DNA of 64,000 nucleotides from Gammaproteobacteria bacterium (GCA_024742995.1 JANSXK010000003.1:124001-188000), one strand, 5' to 3'; counted from the first letter of the stretch, positions 48,281 through 57,050 are shown. Notes: generated by a model from the letters alone, not told the origin. A program made the numbers and translations.

Positions 48281-49303
48281 ATGACAAAACTGTATCGTGT
48301 CGCGGTGGTAGGTGCTAGCGGTGTTGTGGGCGAAGCGATGTTGGCAAGCTTGGCAGAGCGCCAATTTCCTGTGGCGGAAATCTTTCCTTTGGGATCAGAA
48401 CGGTCGCTGGGGAAATCAGTCCCATTTGGCAGTCAAAGTTTGGATGTATTGGATTTGGCGACATTTGATTTTACTGACATTGATGTCGCTTTCTTTGCTG
48501 CCGGCACTGACGTTGCAAAAAAATATGCGCCGATAGCAGCTGCGCATAATTGTGTGGTGATCGATAATAGTTCTTGTTTTCGCTATGAGGCCGATATTCC
48601 TTTGGTGATACCAGAAGTTAATCCTGAACGAATCGCAGATTATACGCGCCAAGGGATCATTGCGAACCCCAATTGCTCGACCATACAAATGCTGGTCGCA
48701 CTTAAGCCTTTGCATGATGCGGCACAAATTTCACGAATTAATATTGCGACCTATCAATCTGTATCTGGAACAGGTAGAAAAGCAGTTTCTGAAGTGATTG
48801 CCCAAGTTGGGGAACTGTTAAATGGTCGCCCAGCGGTATCAAAAGTCTACCCACAACAAATCGCATTTAATGCGATACCCCATATTGACGACTTTCAAGA
48901 CAATGGGTATACGCGTGAAGAAATGAAAATGGTTTGGGAAACCCATAAAATATTAGAAGATGATTCGATTTTGGTAAATCCGACGGCAGTACGTGTGCCG
49001 GTATTATATGGTCATTCTGAAGCGATTCACGTTGAATTTAAATCGCCATTATCAGCGAAAAAAGCACGCCAAGTACTTAAGAAAGCGCCTGGGGTGACCG
49101 TGGTGGATGATCCACGCAAAACCAAATATCCAACGGTCATTTCGCATGCCGTGGGTCAAGACGATGTGGTTGTGGGCCGCCTTCGTGAGGATATTTCACA
49201 TCCCAATGGCTTGGATTTATGGGTGGTTGCTGACAATATTCGCAAAGGGGCTGCTACCAATGCGGTGCAAATTGCAGAATTGCTGTGTCGTGACTATATC
49301 TGA
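48281..49303 (+). CDS. asd: Aspartate-semialdehyde dehydrogenase
   Basis: Reduces aspartyl phosphate to aspartate semialdehyde, the branch point to lysine, diaminopimelate, threonine and methionine. The 340-residue protein has the NADP fold motif VVGASGVVGEAML, the active-site Cys132 in IANPNCSTIQM, and the later PHIDDFQDNGYT and HSEAIHVEF. It begins one base after the prmB stop. It belongs to the same pathway as lysAC, which is 14 kb away. Sequence is of the Gram-positive/Pseudomonas-usg type, not the longer E. coli type. Confidence 0.94.
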   Translation: MTKLYRVAVVGASGVVGEAMLASLAERQFPVAEIFPLGSERSLGKSVPFGSQSLDVLDLATFDFTDIDVAFFAAGTDVAKKYAPIAAAHNCVVIDNSSCFRYEADIPLVIPEVNPERIADYTRQGIIANPNCSTIQMLVALKPLHDAAQISRINIATYQSVSGTGRKAVSEVIAQVGELLNGRPAVSKVYPQQIAFNAIPHIDDFQDNGYTREEMKMVWETHKILEDDSILVNPTAVRVPVLYGHSEAIHVEFKSPLSAKKARQVLKKAPGVTVVDDPRKTKYPTVISHAVGQDDVVVGRLREDISHPNGLDLWVVADNIRKGAATNAVQIAELLCRDYI

Positions 49304-49324
49304 TTCAATGTGTATACTTAGTAT

Positions 49325-50062
49325 ATGAAAAAAAACCAAATCTCTACGATTTCAACAATGAAAACCTTAGCGTGGGTGTTACCCATGCCTCTTTGGCCGG
49401 CCATCAAATTAGGCTCGCAACCGCTGCGTCAAATCTTGACGTTATCCAATCAAAGTGAAGGTGATATTCGTATCACCGGTTTGGGGTTTGAACATTCAGA
49501 TGATCCTCGTGTAGGTTTGGTCGGAGGAACTTGTCATATTGGATTGAACTTAGCGCCGCAAGAAGCGTGTACTCTCGAGATTCAAGTCAATCCTACTGCT
49601 TTGGGGCGGGGCAAACAGACAATCAATATTGAGCATTCAGGCAACTTTTCTCCGTTGTGGGCCGAGATTGAATTTAGCGTTGTGACTGATGCGGATGCCA
49701 GAACGCGTAAAACGTCTTATTTGAGCGATGATACGCCAACCATGGATCGCCAACGTCGTCATATGGAACAAGATGGCCATCGTCGTTTTGCCCGTGTGAA
49801 TGCTCGAGAGCACCCTGAGCAGACCACCTCACAACAACAAGCGGGGCATGAAGGGGGCATGCAAAATAATATTTTGCAAAATCCTTGGTTGGATAGCCAG
49901 CGCTTCGACGGGGTGGATCCTAATTTGAATCCTGAACCCCCATTGAATACAGAAGCACGCCGTGAATTTGATAATGAGAAGCGTGAGCAAGAAATGGAAA
50001 AGCAATTGCGTTTGAACAATGTACCCAGGGTATCCCCAGCACCGAAGCCACAAGGATTTTAG
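49325..50062 (+). CDS. Hypothetical protein with Ig-like N-terminal domain
   Basis: A 245-residue protein. Residues 30-120 (LRQILTLSNQSEGDIRITGLGF through WAEIEFSV) read as a single Ig-like beta sandwich of the ASPM/SPD-2/Hydin or choice-of-anchor kind, with two cysteines that could pair. The second half is hydrophilic, rich in Arg, Glu, Asn and Pro, and probably disordered. The N terminus has a short hydrophobic stretch (about 12-27) but no clear signal peptide. There is no recognisable ribosome-binding site; TATAC-TTA-GTATA (49313-49325) forms an inverted repeat running up to the ATG. It lies downstream of asd and upstream of the ankyrin gene. Not recognised as a known family. Confidence 0.6.
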   Translation: MKKNQISTISTMKTLAWVLPMPLWPAIKLGSQPLRQILTLSNQSEGDIRITGLGFEHSDDPRVGLVGGTCHIGLNLAPQEACTLEIQVNPTALGRGKQTINIEHSGNFSPLWAEIEFSVVTDADARTRKTSYLSDDTPTMDRQRRHMEQDGHRRFARVNAREHPEQTTSQQQAGHEGGMQNNILQNPWLDSQRFDGVDPNLNPEPPLNTEARREFDNEKREQEMEKQLRLNNVPRVSPAPKPQGF

Positions 50063-50135
50063 AGGGTAGGCATGGACGTGCAGCGTAGGGCAGGGGTTGT
50101 TTGACGAAACGTGAGCATAATAAGGAATACATCAT

Positions 50136-51530
50136 ATGACCATTGCGAATGATATCATCTCTTGCCGTCTTCCAGATTTTGATTACTATCTGCGGGAAGG
50201 GGAGTCTTTGGATGATATTGATGAGTATGGTTTCACCCCGTTAATTGAATCAGCCATTACGAGGCAAGTACACATTGCCAAATTGCTTTTAGATCGTGGT
50301 GTGGATATCAACAAATCAGATGTTACCGGTCGCACTGCCTTGCACTGGGCTGTGGACAATGGGGATGAAGAATTTATTCGTTTATTATTGACCAAAGGCG
50401 CTGATCCTAATGCTTATACCCGAGCAGGCTTGTCTGTGTTGGTTTATCCCATTTTGCGTGCGCAATCGGATATCAAACATCTATTGTATCAATACCAAGC
50501 CAAACTAGATTTTGCCTTGGATTTTATTTATGCCAAATTATTAGGCCATCGTTTCGAACTCATTGGGGATGTCGATATTGTGACAGCGCAAGGAGAGTTC
50601 ATCGAATTGGACTATGAAGGATTTATCTTAGAGTTTACCGTGGCTGTGGTCAAAGATTCACTGCGACGTTTTACCAGTAGTTATTCGACCCGGCATTTAC
50701 GGCCCTTGTTTCCAATGGTGTATCAAATCATGGATGGTTTTGCAGTGGCAGATGAATTGCTACAATTACAACATCATGTGACGTTGACCAACCATCATCA
50801 CCAGCGTATCCAACAATTATTAGACGCACCTTTGTTGATTTTACCCGCAGCCAGCCAAGGCCATGCCATGTGTTTTGTGCGCTATCAAGATTGGTGGGCG
50901 AAGATTGATCGGGGGGAAAACGCATTGAAAGAGGGCAGTGTTAATATTTACCGCATCTCCAAACCGGAAGCATTGACTTTAAATTTTCTCTTGGATTTTT
51001 TGTATAAAAAACAAGACCGCCGTTATTTTCATCAAACCATCAATAAAATTTTAGGATTGAAACCGGTATTACAACTCCCTATTGCTGCACAAATTGCCGG
51101 AAATTGCTCGTGGGCGAATGTCCAAGCGGTGATTCCTGTGGCTCATGCTTTGCAAACGTTGACGACAGTCGAGTTATTTCAAGCAGCGGCCTCTTTAGAA
51201 TTGTATGATACATGGATTGAATGGGATAAAGATCGTGCGTTGGATGAGTGTATTCAGCGGTTTTACGCAGCGCAATCCGTACGTAAAGCAAGTTTTGCGG
51301 CGATGTTGGGCGCTGTTTTGTTTCAAGTATGCGATGCACGTGATCCATTGCATTTGGCGCGTGCAGAAAAAATCCTAGCTATTTTGTCATTGCCTGAATA
51401 TGCGTATATTTTACAAAGTTATTTGGATATTTATTGCCTGAAGCGTTTGACACGGAAAGGGAATAATTTATTAAAATTATTGGATAATTGCGGCATTAAT
51501 CCAAATATAGGGGTGAATCCTGTTGCTTAA
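50136..51530 (+). CDS. Ankyrin-repeat protein resembling the effector AnkH/LegA3
   Basis: A 464-residue cytosolic-type protein. Residues about 31-105 hold at least two clear ankyrin repeats (YGFTPLIESAITRQVHIAKLLLDRG and GRTALHWAVDNGDEEFIRLLLTKGADPNAY). The remainder has a cysteine-protease-like set of motifs: GHAMCF with His243, KIDRG with Asp258 and GNCSWANVQA with Cys324. The length and layout recall AnkH/LegA3, one of the few Dot/Icm effectors conserved across Legionella, known to combine ankyrin repeats with a cysteine-protease-like domain. That assignment is from memory and not from alignment. AAGGA precedes the ATG. If right, it implies a type IV secretion system elsewhere in the genome. 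Confidence 0.72.
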   Translation: MTIANDIISCRLPDFDYYLREGESLDDIDEYGFTPLIESAITRQVHIAKLLLDRGVDINKSDVTGRTALHWAVDNGDEEFIRLLLTKGADPNAYTRAGLSVLVYPILRAQSDIKHLLYQYQAKLDFALDFIYAKLLGHRFELIGDVDIVTAQGEFIELDYEGFILEFTVAVVKDSLRRFTSSYSTRHLRPLFPMVYQIMDGFAVADELLQLQHHVTLTNHHHQRIQQLLDAPLLILPAASQGHAMCFVRYQDWWAKIDRGENALKEGSVNIYRISKPEALTLNFLLDFLYKKQDRRYFHQTINKILGLKPVLQLPIAAQIAGNCSWANVQAVIPVAHALQTLTTVELFQAAASLELYDTWIEWDKDRALDECIQRFYAAQSVRKASFAAMLGAVLFQVCDARDPLHLARAEKILAILSLPEYAYILQSYLDIYCLKRLTRKGNNLLKLLDNCGINPNIGVNPVA

Positions 51531-51535
51531 ACTAG

Positions 51536-51566
51536 AAAACCCATGACACACAGAGTGTGCCATGGG
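51536..51566 (-). terminator. Terminator between convergent genes
   Basis: CCCATG-A-CACAC, loop AGA, GTGTG-C-CATGGG (51540-51566) forms an 11-bp stem with one mismatch. On the minus strand it is followed by TTTTCTAGTTT, suiting a terminator of the gene ending at 51584. It may also serve the ankyrin gene on the other strand, although there the T run is lacking. Confidence 0.75.
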
Positions 51567-51583
51567 CTTAAGGATTAAATTAA

Positions 51584-52270
51584 CTACAGTGTGAATCTGC
51601 TGTCCTCTTGATCGTGAGCACAAAGATCACTCGCAAGGTTATCACCATAACCCTCTTTAAACATAGCAGGCCCTTTGTAGAACATAGGCAACGCAGCAGC
51701 CACTGAAGCAATTGCAACTGTGCTTGCAACAGCAAGCTTCGACCAAGTGCCAAGACCAGTCAATACTGCAGGAAGCACTGCAGGTGCAAGATATAGCATC
51801 GCAACGAAGCTCAGACCTAAACCAACAACGGTAGCTAGCAATGCCATGTCAGTTTTAGTAGGTAGACGGTCCTTGTTGAACAAACGACCGACAGTATCTA
51901 GAACTGAACCCATAAGTTGTGGTAATGTGAAGTATGCGCTAGCAGCCGCAACCACACCCACGGTGGCAGTAACAGCCATGCTAGTCCAAGTAGACATTGC
52001 ACTTAAGCCAAATGGAATCATAGCAGGTGCGAAGTATAAAGCGCCTAGATAGCCACCAGATAGCAACAATACCGCAGCAACAGCTGCATACTTAAAGTTG
52101 CCTTTACGTTCGCTACCCCAATCTGACCATGATTTTGCAGCTACTGGCTTACGATCAGAATCTTTGTTAAGATCTAACAAATCCTCTCTACTCGTACTTC
52201 TATCTCTTGTACTTACTGATGGTTGATCTTCGAACTTAATTGGTTTGTGTTCTCTTTGATTTGTCGCCAT
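51584..52270 (-). CDS. Membrane protein with internally duplicated helix pair
   Basis: A 228-residue protein with a charged N terminus (1-55, Arg/Asp/Ser-rich) and four membrane helices. The two helix pairs are related: GALYFAPAMIPFGLSAMSTWTSMAV (about 76-100) and AMLYLAPAVLPAVLTGLGTWSKLAV (about 157-180) share the LYxAPAxxP...TW pattern, and both lead into an Ala/Val-rich helix and a Pro-containing segment. No family recognised. The C terminus is hydrophilic. The gene is transcribed alone, with its own terminator. An orphan membrane protein with a charged tail could be a host-directed protein, but nothing proves it. Confidence 0.65.
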   Translation of the reverse strand: MATNQREHKPIKFEDQPSVSTRDRSTSREDLLDLNKDSDRKPVAAKSWSDWGSERKGNFKYAAVAAVLLLSGGYLGALYFAPAMIPFGLSAMSTWTSMAVTATVGVVAAASAYFTLPQLMGSVLDTVGRLFNKDRLPTKTDMALLATVVGLGLSFVAMLYLAPAVLPAVLTGLGTWSKLAVASTVAIASVAAALPMFYKGPAMFKEGYGDNLASDLCAHDQEDSRFTL

Positions 52271-52477
52271 GTTAAATCCTCACTCTAAGTAGTTTAATAA
52301 TGCAGGGCATGTTGTTATCTGTTTGAGTATGGTTAAAATCACACCAAATAAATAACATCTTGCACTAAAAATGCCGCTATTGCGCGCCCTAAGAAGCACA
52401 ATGGGCGCATCATAGCTTTTTTAATATTAAAAATCCAGAGGTTTTATCAATTTTTCTTAAGAGCGTGTGAAATGATG

Positions 52478-52503
52478 TCCTTCACCTGGGTGCAGGCGAA
52501 GGA
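52478..52503 (-). terminator. Hairpin after rne
   Basis: TCCTTC(A)CCTG-GGTG-CAGG(C)GAAGGA forms an 11-bp stem directly beyond the rne stop codon at 52513. On the minus strand no T run follows, so it may stabilise the rne mRNA end or terminate weakly. The rest of the gap (52271-52512) shows only a GCGCCC/GGGCGC dyad near 52385-52410 and otherwise nothing. Confidence 0.4.
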
Positions 52504-52512
52504 ATCTGTCTT

Positions 52513-54402
52513 TTATTCTACTGGATCCTTCTTCGATTGATCTGGTTTTGCCGGCGCTGCTTTTCCTTGTTCAGCCGGTTTTTTCCGAGTGGTTGATGAT
52601 GAGCGTCGTTGTGACTGTTGCGAACGTCGGCGTCGGTCCTGAGGTGCGCGTTGTTGCGTTTTCTTGGGTTTTGATGCAGATGCGTTAGTAGCCGTTTTCG
52701 CACTACTCTCTGTCGCTTTTGGTGCATCTTGGGTGCCAAATAATTTTTGTACCACGCGCTGCAGAAAAGTCAGAGAATGGGCGTGCTTCATCATCTGCGT
52801 ATCGAATGTTTTGACCGCAGGTTCATCGCGCTGCGCCGGTGAGCTGGCATGTGCGATTTGTAATTCAGGTTGTTGAATCAACGCATAACTGGGCTTTTTT
52901 GATTTCGCTGCATGGTCTGCTTTGGTTTTACTGATCGTATACTGCGGTGACTGTAAATAAGGATTCGCAATGATCAAGACCCGCACGGCGTGACGTTTTT
53001 CAATATTAAGGATAAAGTCACGCTTTTCATTCATAATGAATGTGGCCATGTCGACCGGCAATTGAATTTGAATTTCATTGGTTTTTTCTTTCAATGCTTC
53101 TTCTTCAATCAAACGAATGATAGACAAGCTGCTGGATTGAATATTACGCACCGCGCCACGTCCTTCACAACGCGGGCATATGTCTTGTGCAGATTCACCC
53201 AAAGACAAACGCAAACGCTGTCGCGACATCTCTAATAAGCCAAAGCGTGAAATGCGACCCACTTGAATGCGTGCACGATCAGCTCTGAGCGCATCTTTGA
53301 GGCGGTTTTCTACATCACGTTGGTTTTTAGATGAGCCCATATCAATGAAATCAATGACGACCAAGCCACCTAAGTCGCGTAAGCGCAATTGGCGAGCAAT
53401 TTCATCCGCAGCTTCCAAATTGGTATTTAATGCGGTGGCTTCAATGTCAGATCCGCTGGTGGCTTTCGCAGAGTTGATATCAATGGATACCAACGCTTCA
53501 GTACGGTCAATGACCAGCGCGCCGCCGGATGGTAACGCAACTTCACGTTGATATGCCGTTTCAATTTGACTTTCAATTTGATAAAAATTGAACAAAGGCA
53601 CGTTATTGTGATACAGCTTTAAATTGGGTAGAAAGTCGGGTTTGATTTGCTCAATATATTGTTTGGCTTTCACGTATGAGACTTGATCATCAATGATGAT
53701 TTCGCCAATTGTTTTGCGCAAATTATCGCGAATGGAGCGAATGATGACATCGCCTTCTTGATGAATCAAGCAAGGTGCTAACTGTGATTTATGAGCGTTA
53801 TTGATGGCCTGCCACTGGTGATACAGCATATCCAAATCTGCTTGCAATTCATCCTGGTTTTTACCCACACCTGCTGTACGGATGATGATACCCATGTCTT
53901 CGCTGAGTGTCAGGGCATTTAAGGTTTCTTTGAGCTCGTCACGATCGTCACCTTCAATGCGGCGCGAAATACCACCAGATCGCGGGCTATTCGGCATTAA
54001 TACCAAATAACAGCCAGCCAAAGTGATATACGTGGTCAGTGCCGCGCCTTTGTTGCCGCGCTCTTCTTTGTCGACTTGGATTAATAATTCTTGGCCTTCT
54101 CGAATCAGGCTGGTGATTGGCGTTTTGCCGGAATCTTTGTCTTTATTGGCCTGTTTTGCGAAGTACGTCGGCGCAATTTCTTTCAGCGGCAAAAACCCTT
54201 GTCGCTTAGCACCGTATTCTACAAATACAGCATCTAGGCTTGGTTCTCTGCGGGTGACAACTGCCTTGTAAATATTGCCTTTCTTCTTTACTTCTGCCGG
54301 ACATTCAATGTCTAAATCGTACAGATGATCGTCTTTTACCAGCGCAACACGTACTTCTTCCGCTTGCGTTGCGTTGATTAACATTCTTTCCAAACTACCC
54401 AT
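52513..54402 (-). CDS. rne: Ribonuclease E, short form
   Basis: Endonuclease central to mRNA decay and rRNA/tRNA processing. The 629-residue protein contains the S1 domain (about 38-125), catalytic Asp308 and Asp351 (VSIDINSA and IDFIDM) and the zinc link CPRC (409-412). After the catalytic core (to about 520) the C-terminal region is only about 100 residues, basic and rich in Gln/Arg/Lys, so the long degradosome scaffold of E. coli RNase E (1061 residues) is missing. The start MGSLERMLINATQ matches E. coli MKRMLINATQ, and GAGGG lies 8 bases upstream. RNase G is another possible name, but the S1 start and CPRC favour RNase E/G of the E type. Confidence 0.93.
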   Translation of the reverse strand: MGSLERMLINATQAEEVRVALVKDDHLYDLDIECPAEVKKKGNIYKAVVTRREPSLDAVFVEYGAKRQGFLPLKEIAPTYFAKQANKDKDSGKTPITSLIREGQELLIQVDKEERGNKGAALTTYITLAGCYLVLMPNSPRSGGISRRIEGDDRDELKETLNALTLSEDMGIIIRTAGVGKNQDELQADLDMLYHQWQAINNAHKSQLAPCLIHQEGDVIIRSIRDNLRKTIGEIIIDDQVSYVKAKQYIEQIKPDFLPNLKLYHNNVPLFNFYQIESQIETAYQREVALPSGGALVIDRTEALVSIDINSAKATSGSDIEATALNTNLEAADEIARQLRLRDLGGLVVIDFIDMGSSKNQRDVENRLKDALRADRARIQVGRISRFGLLEMSRQRLRLSLGESAQDICPRCEGRGAVRNIQSSSLSIIRLIEEEALKEKTNEIQIQLPVDMATFIMNEKRDFILNIEKRHAVRVLIIANPYLQSPQYTISKTKADHAAKSKKPSYALIQQPELQIAHASSPAQRDEPAVKTFDTQMMKHAHSLTFLQRVVQKLFGTQDAPKATESSAKTATNASASKPKKTQQRAPQDRRRRSQQSQRRSSSTTRKKPAEQGKAAPAKPDQSKKDPVE

Positions 54403-54717
54403 GTTACTAACCCTCAAATAGGGCGCCCTGCTTAAGCCTAAGGTTGAAGTGCCATCACAACCTATTTGATACTGTGTTCTACAGTGACAGACCACACGCA
54501 CACTGCGTTCGAATTCGAACGCGCATGTTTGATGTTGTCGCATGTTCGGCATGCGTGGGTATCTGATAAATATGTGTTCAATTTTTCTCTGGTACTTAAT
54601 GATCTTTTCGACCTAAGCGATGCGCATTATAAATCTTCATTGGCTCTAAATATTGGCCATGCATACACTCGTAAGTGTACAATGGTACCAAAAAAATCCA
54701 TCTGAGGAAATAGTTAG
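54403..54717. promoter_or_regulatory. rne-rluC divergent leader region
   Basis: A 315-base gap with no gene. It contains a perfect 18-bp palindrome GCGTTCGAATTCGAACGC (54505-54522) and a hairpin GCATG-TTCGG-CATGC (54540-54554). On the minus strand a consensus -10, TATAAT (54626-54631), would give an rne transcript with a leader of about 220 bases. Both structures lie in that leader, consistent with the long structured rne leader through which RNase E autoregulates in E. coli. On the plus strand TATAAA (54628-54633) could serve rluC. Confidence 0.5.
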
Positions 54718-55662
54718 ATGCAGAATGATGCGCAATTCACAGTGCGTTATGTGATGATTGCAGACGAAGAAGACGGCCAACGCTTGGATAATTATTTATT
54801 GCGGGTCCTCAAAGGCGTGCCCAAAAGTCACATTTATCGGATTGTACGTAGTGGTGAAGTGCGTATCAATCGCAAACGTGCCAAGCCATCTTCACGTGTG
54901 GCTGCTGGGGATTCGATTCGTATTCCGCCCATTCGTCACTCGTCACCCAAAACAACTACGGTGAGTGAGACATTATCGGATTGTTTGCGTCATCATATTA
55001 TTTTTGAAGACGAACGGCTCTTGGTGTTGGCCAAGCCGGCTGGTATTGCGGTGCATGGTGGCAGTGGGGTGAGCTTGGGTGTGATTGAAGCCATGCGGCA
55101 GATTCGACCGGATTTACATTATTTGGAACTGGTGCATCGCTTGGATCGAGACACGTCGGGTTGTTTATTATTAGCGAAAAAACGCTCATGTTTGCGGGCT
55201 ATTCAAGCGTTGTTAGAAGCACGACAGGTGCAAAAAACTTATTGGGCACTCTTAGAGCATCCTTGGCAAGAAAAATCCTCCCTCGTGGTCGATATGCCAT
55301 TGTTGAAGTCAGTATTGAAATCTGGTGAACGTATGGTGGTCGCCTCAGCAACAGAAGGAAAACCGTCACAGACTAGCTTTACCGTACTGGGCAATTATAC
55401 AGAGGCGTGTTGGGTGGAAGTATTGCCCAAAACGGGACGTACTCATCAAATTCGCGTGCACGCAGCAGAATTGGGCCATCCTATTATTGGTGATCGCAAA
55501 TATGGTCAAATGGAGATGATACCAAGTTTATCGGGTCTAAAATCAAGAATGTATTTGCACGCACGTGCGATTCAGTTTACGCTAAACGGAAAAACGTACT
55601 GTTTTGAAGCAGATTTAGATGCTTTGTTTTCACAGGCATTGGAGTGTATTAAAAAAGCATAA
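54718..55662 (+). CDS. rluC: 23S rRNA pseudouridine(955/2504/2580) synthase RluC
   Basis: RluA-family synthase acting on 23S rRNA. The 314-residue protein has an S4 domain at 21-72 (QRLDNYLLRVLKGVPKSHIYRIVRSGEVRINRKR) and the catalytic HRLDRDTSG with Asp143 (E. coli Asp144). [27 protein letters not shown] is the conserved later motif. Divergence from rne is the E. coli arrangement and separates it from the rluD gene at 43070. The HAD hydrolase follows after 12 bases. Confidence 0.94.
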   Translation: MQNDAQFTVRYVMIADEEDGQRLDNYLLRVLKGVPKSHIYRIVRSGEVRINRKRAKPSSRVAAGDSIRIPPIRHSSPKTTTVSETLSDCLRHHIIFEDERLLVLAKPAGIAVHGGSGVSLGVIEAMRQIRPDLHYLELVHRLDRDTSGCLLLAKKRSCLRAIQALLEARQVQKTYWALLEHPWQEKSSLVVDMPLLKSVLKSGERMVVASATEGKPSQTSFTVLGNYTEACWVEVLPKTGRTHQIRVHAAELGHPIIGDRKYGQMEMIPSLSGLKSRMYLHARAIQFTLNGKTYCFEADLDALFSQALECIKKA

Positions 55663-55674
55663 GGAAGGTGCGCC

Positions 55675-56331
55675 GTGTTGCAGCGATATCGACTGGTGGT
55701 GTTTGATTGGGAGGGCACGCTCGCGGAAAGTGGCTTAGGCTACGTGTTAAATGCTGTTGAATTAGCCGCGGAGCGATTGCATTTAGGGCAGATTGATGGG
55801 CATATTGCACGTGAAGCGGTGCCGTTGGGATTAGCCAATGCGATTAAAAAATTATTTCCAACTGCATCGTTGCATCAACAAGAAGACATTTTGGTTGAGG
55901 CGCAAAAAGCATTATCTGCATTAGCCACTAAAACGCAAATGGTACCCGGTGCCGAAGATACAGTTCGCTTTTTAGCCCAAGAAGGCATGTCTTTGGCGAT
56001 AGCTACCAATCGCAGCGCCCAAGGGTTGTTACGCGCATTGCAGTCGAGCGGTTTAGACACGTTTTTCCAGATCACCCGTTCTGCAACAGAAGCGCCGTCT
56101 AAACCTTGTCCACAAATGTTAGAAGAGATCATGGACGTATTGCAGATGGATGCGACCCAAACCCTGATGGTGGGGGACTCTATTTCAGATATCGAAATGG
56201 CGTCTGCGATAGGCGTAGATGCGGTTGGCATGGATTTTTTTCATGTGGAAGAGCAAAGTCTGCGTGCGGCAGGTGCTTGTGAAGTGTTTGATGATTATCA
56301 AGCGTTACAGCAGTATATTAAGGATAATTGA
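55675..56331 (+). CDS. HAD-IA family hydrolase
   Basis: A 218-residue phosphatase-like protein with the HAD core and a helical cap (about 18-85): motif I VFDWEGTL (Asp11), motif II IATNRS, a lysine in SKPCP and motif IV VGDSISDIEMA. In motif I the second acid is Glu13 instead of the usual Asp (DxDGT), an atypical DWEGT. In most HAD phosphatases that residue acts as general acid/base, so activity may be altered. A phosphoglycolate-phosphatase-like role is likely by family, but the substrate is unknown. It starts with GTG (AAGGAAGG 7 bases upstream), 12 bases after rluC. Confidence 0.85.
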   Translation: MLQRYRLVVFDWEGTLAESGLGYVLNAVELAAERLHLGQIDGHIAREAVPLGLANAIKKLFPTASLHQQEDILVEAQKALSALATKTQMVPGAEDTVRFLAQEGMSLAIATNRSAQGLLRALQSSGLDTFFQITRSATEAPSKPCPQMLEEIMDVLQMDATQTLMVGDSISDIEMASAIGVDAVGMDFFHVEEQSLRAAGACEVFDDYQALQQYIKDN

Positions 56332-56940
56332 ATGATGTGGACAATGCTTGGTTGGCCTAATATCTTGACGATGTTACGGATTGGAATGATTCCAATCTTT
56401 ATTTTGATTTTTTATTTACCATTTGCGTGGGCACATTACGTGGCAGCGGTGATTTTTGCGGTGGCGTGTCTTACAGATTGGTTGGATGGTTTTTTAGCGC
56501 GCAAACTCCATCAACTTTCTTCTTTCGGCGCTTTTTTCGACCCTGTGGCTGATAAATTGCTGGTAGCATCTAGCTTAATATTATTAGTAGCCGCCCCTAA
56601 TCTACAATTGATCACATTACCCGCGGTGGTGATTGTGGGGCGGGAGATTGTGGTTTCTGCACTTCGAGAATGGATGGCAGCCATCGGTCAGCGCACTTCT
56701 GTGGCAGTGTCTTACGTGGGAAAAGTTAAAACCGCTATGCAAATGGTGGCGATTACTTTATTGATTGCGTGCCAGCAGAGTATGTCTTGGTGCGGGATAT
56801 TGGGCACGGCCTTGCTCTATTTGGCAGCAATTTTGACTATTTGGTCCATGGTAGAGTATTTAAAAATCGCATGGCCAGAATTGATGAGAGTACCGGCCGA
56901 AGAAGGCCCAAAAAAATCTGAGGATAGCCTTGACAGCTGA
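56332..56940 (+). CDS. pgsA: CDP-diacylglycerol-glycerol-3-phosphate phosphatidyltransferase
   Basis: Makes phosphatidylglycerol phosphate, the precursor of phosphatidylglycerol and cardiolipin, in the inner membrane. The 202-residue protein has the CDP-alcohol phosphatidyltransferase motif DWLDGFLARKLHQLSSFGAFFDPVADKLLV, with the D-x2-DG-x2-AR-x8-G-x3-D-x3-D spacing, and about five membrane helices. Two adjacent ATG codons (56332, 56335) could start it. It is the last gene before the tRNA genes; the tRNA-Gly begins 32 bases after its stop. Confidence 0.93.
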   Translation: MMWTMLGWPNILTMLRIGMIPIFILIFYLPFAWAHYVAAVIFAVACLTDWLDGFLARKLHQLSSFGAFFDPVADKLLVASSLILLVAAPNLQLITLPAVVIVGREIVVSALREWMAAIGQRTSVAVSYVGKVKTAMQMVAITLLIACQQSMSWCGILGTALLYLAAILTIWSMVEYLKIAWPELMRVPAEEGPKKSEDSLDS

Positions 56941-56971
56941 GTGATTTCAGGTAGAATTCTCTCCCGTGTAG

Positions 56972-57046
56972 GCGGGAATAGCTCAGTGGTAGAGCACAAC
57001 CTTGCCAAGGTTGGGGTCGCGAGTTCGAGCCTCGTTTCCCGCTCCA
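56972..57046 (+). tRNA. tRNA-Gly (anticodon GCC)
   Basis: A 75-base tRNA with an intact cloverleaf: acceptor GCGGGAA paired with TTCCCGC, D arm with GCTC/GAGC, anticodon arm CTTGCCAAG, T arm with GTTCGAG, and an encoded 3' CCA (57044-57046). Confidence 0.95.
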
Positions 57047-57050
57047 GATT

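Noticed and set aside
48312..48727. Overlapping frames inside asd on both strands
   Set aside because: Shadows of a well-conserved gene.
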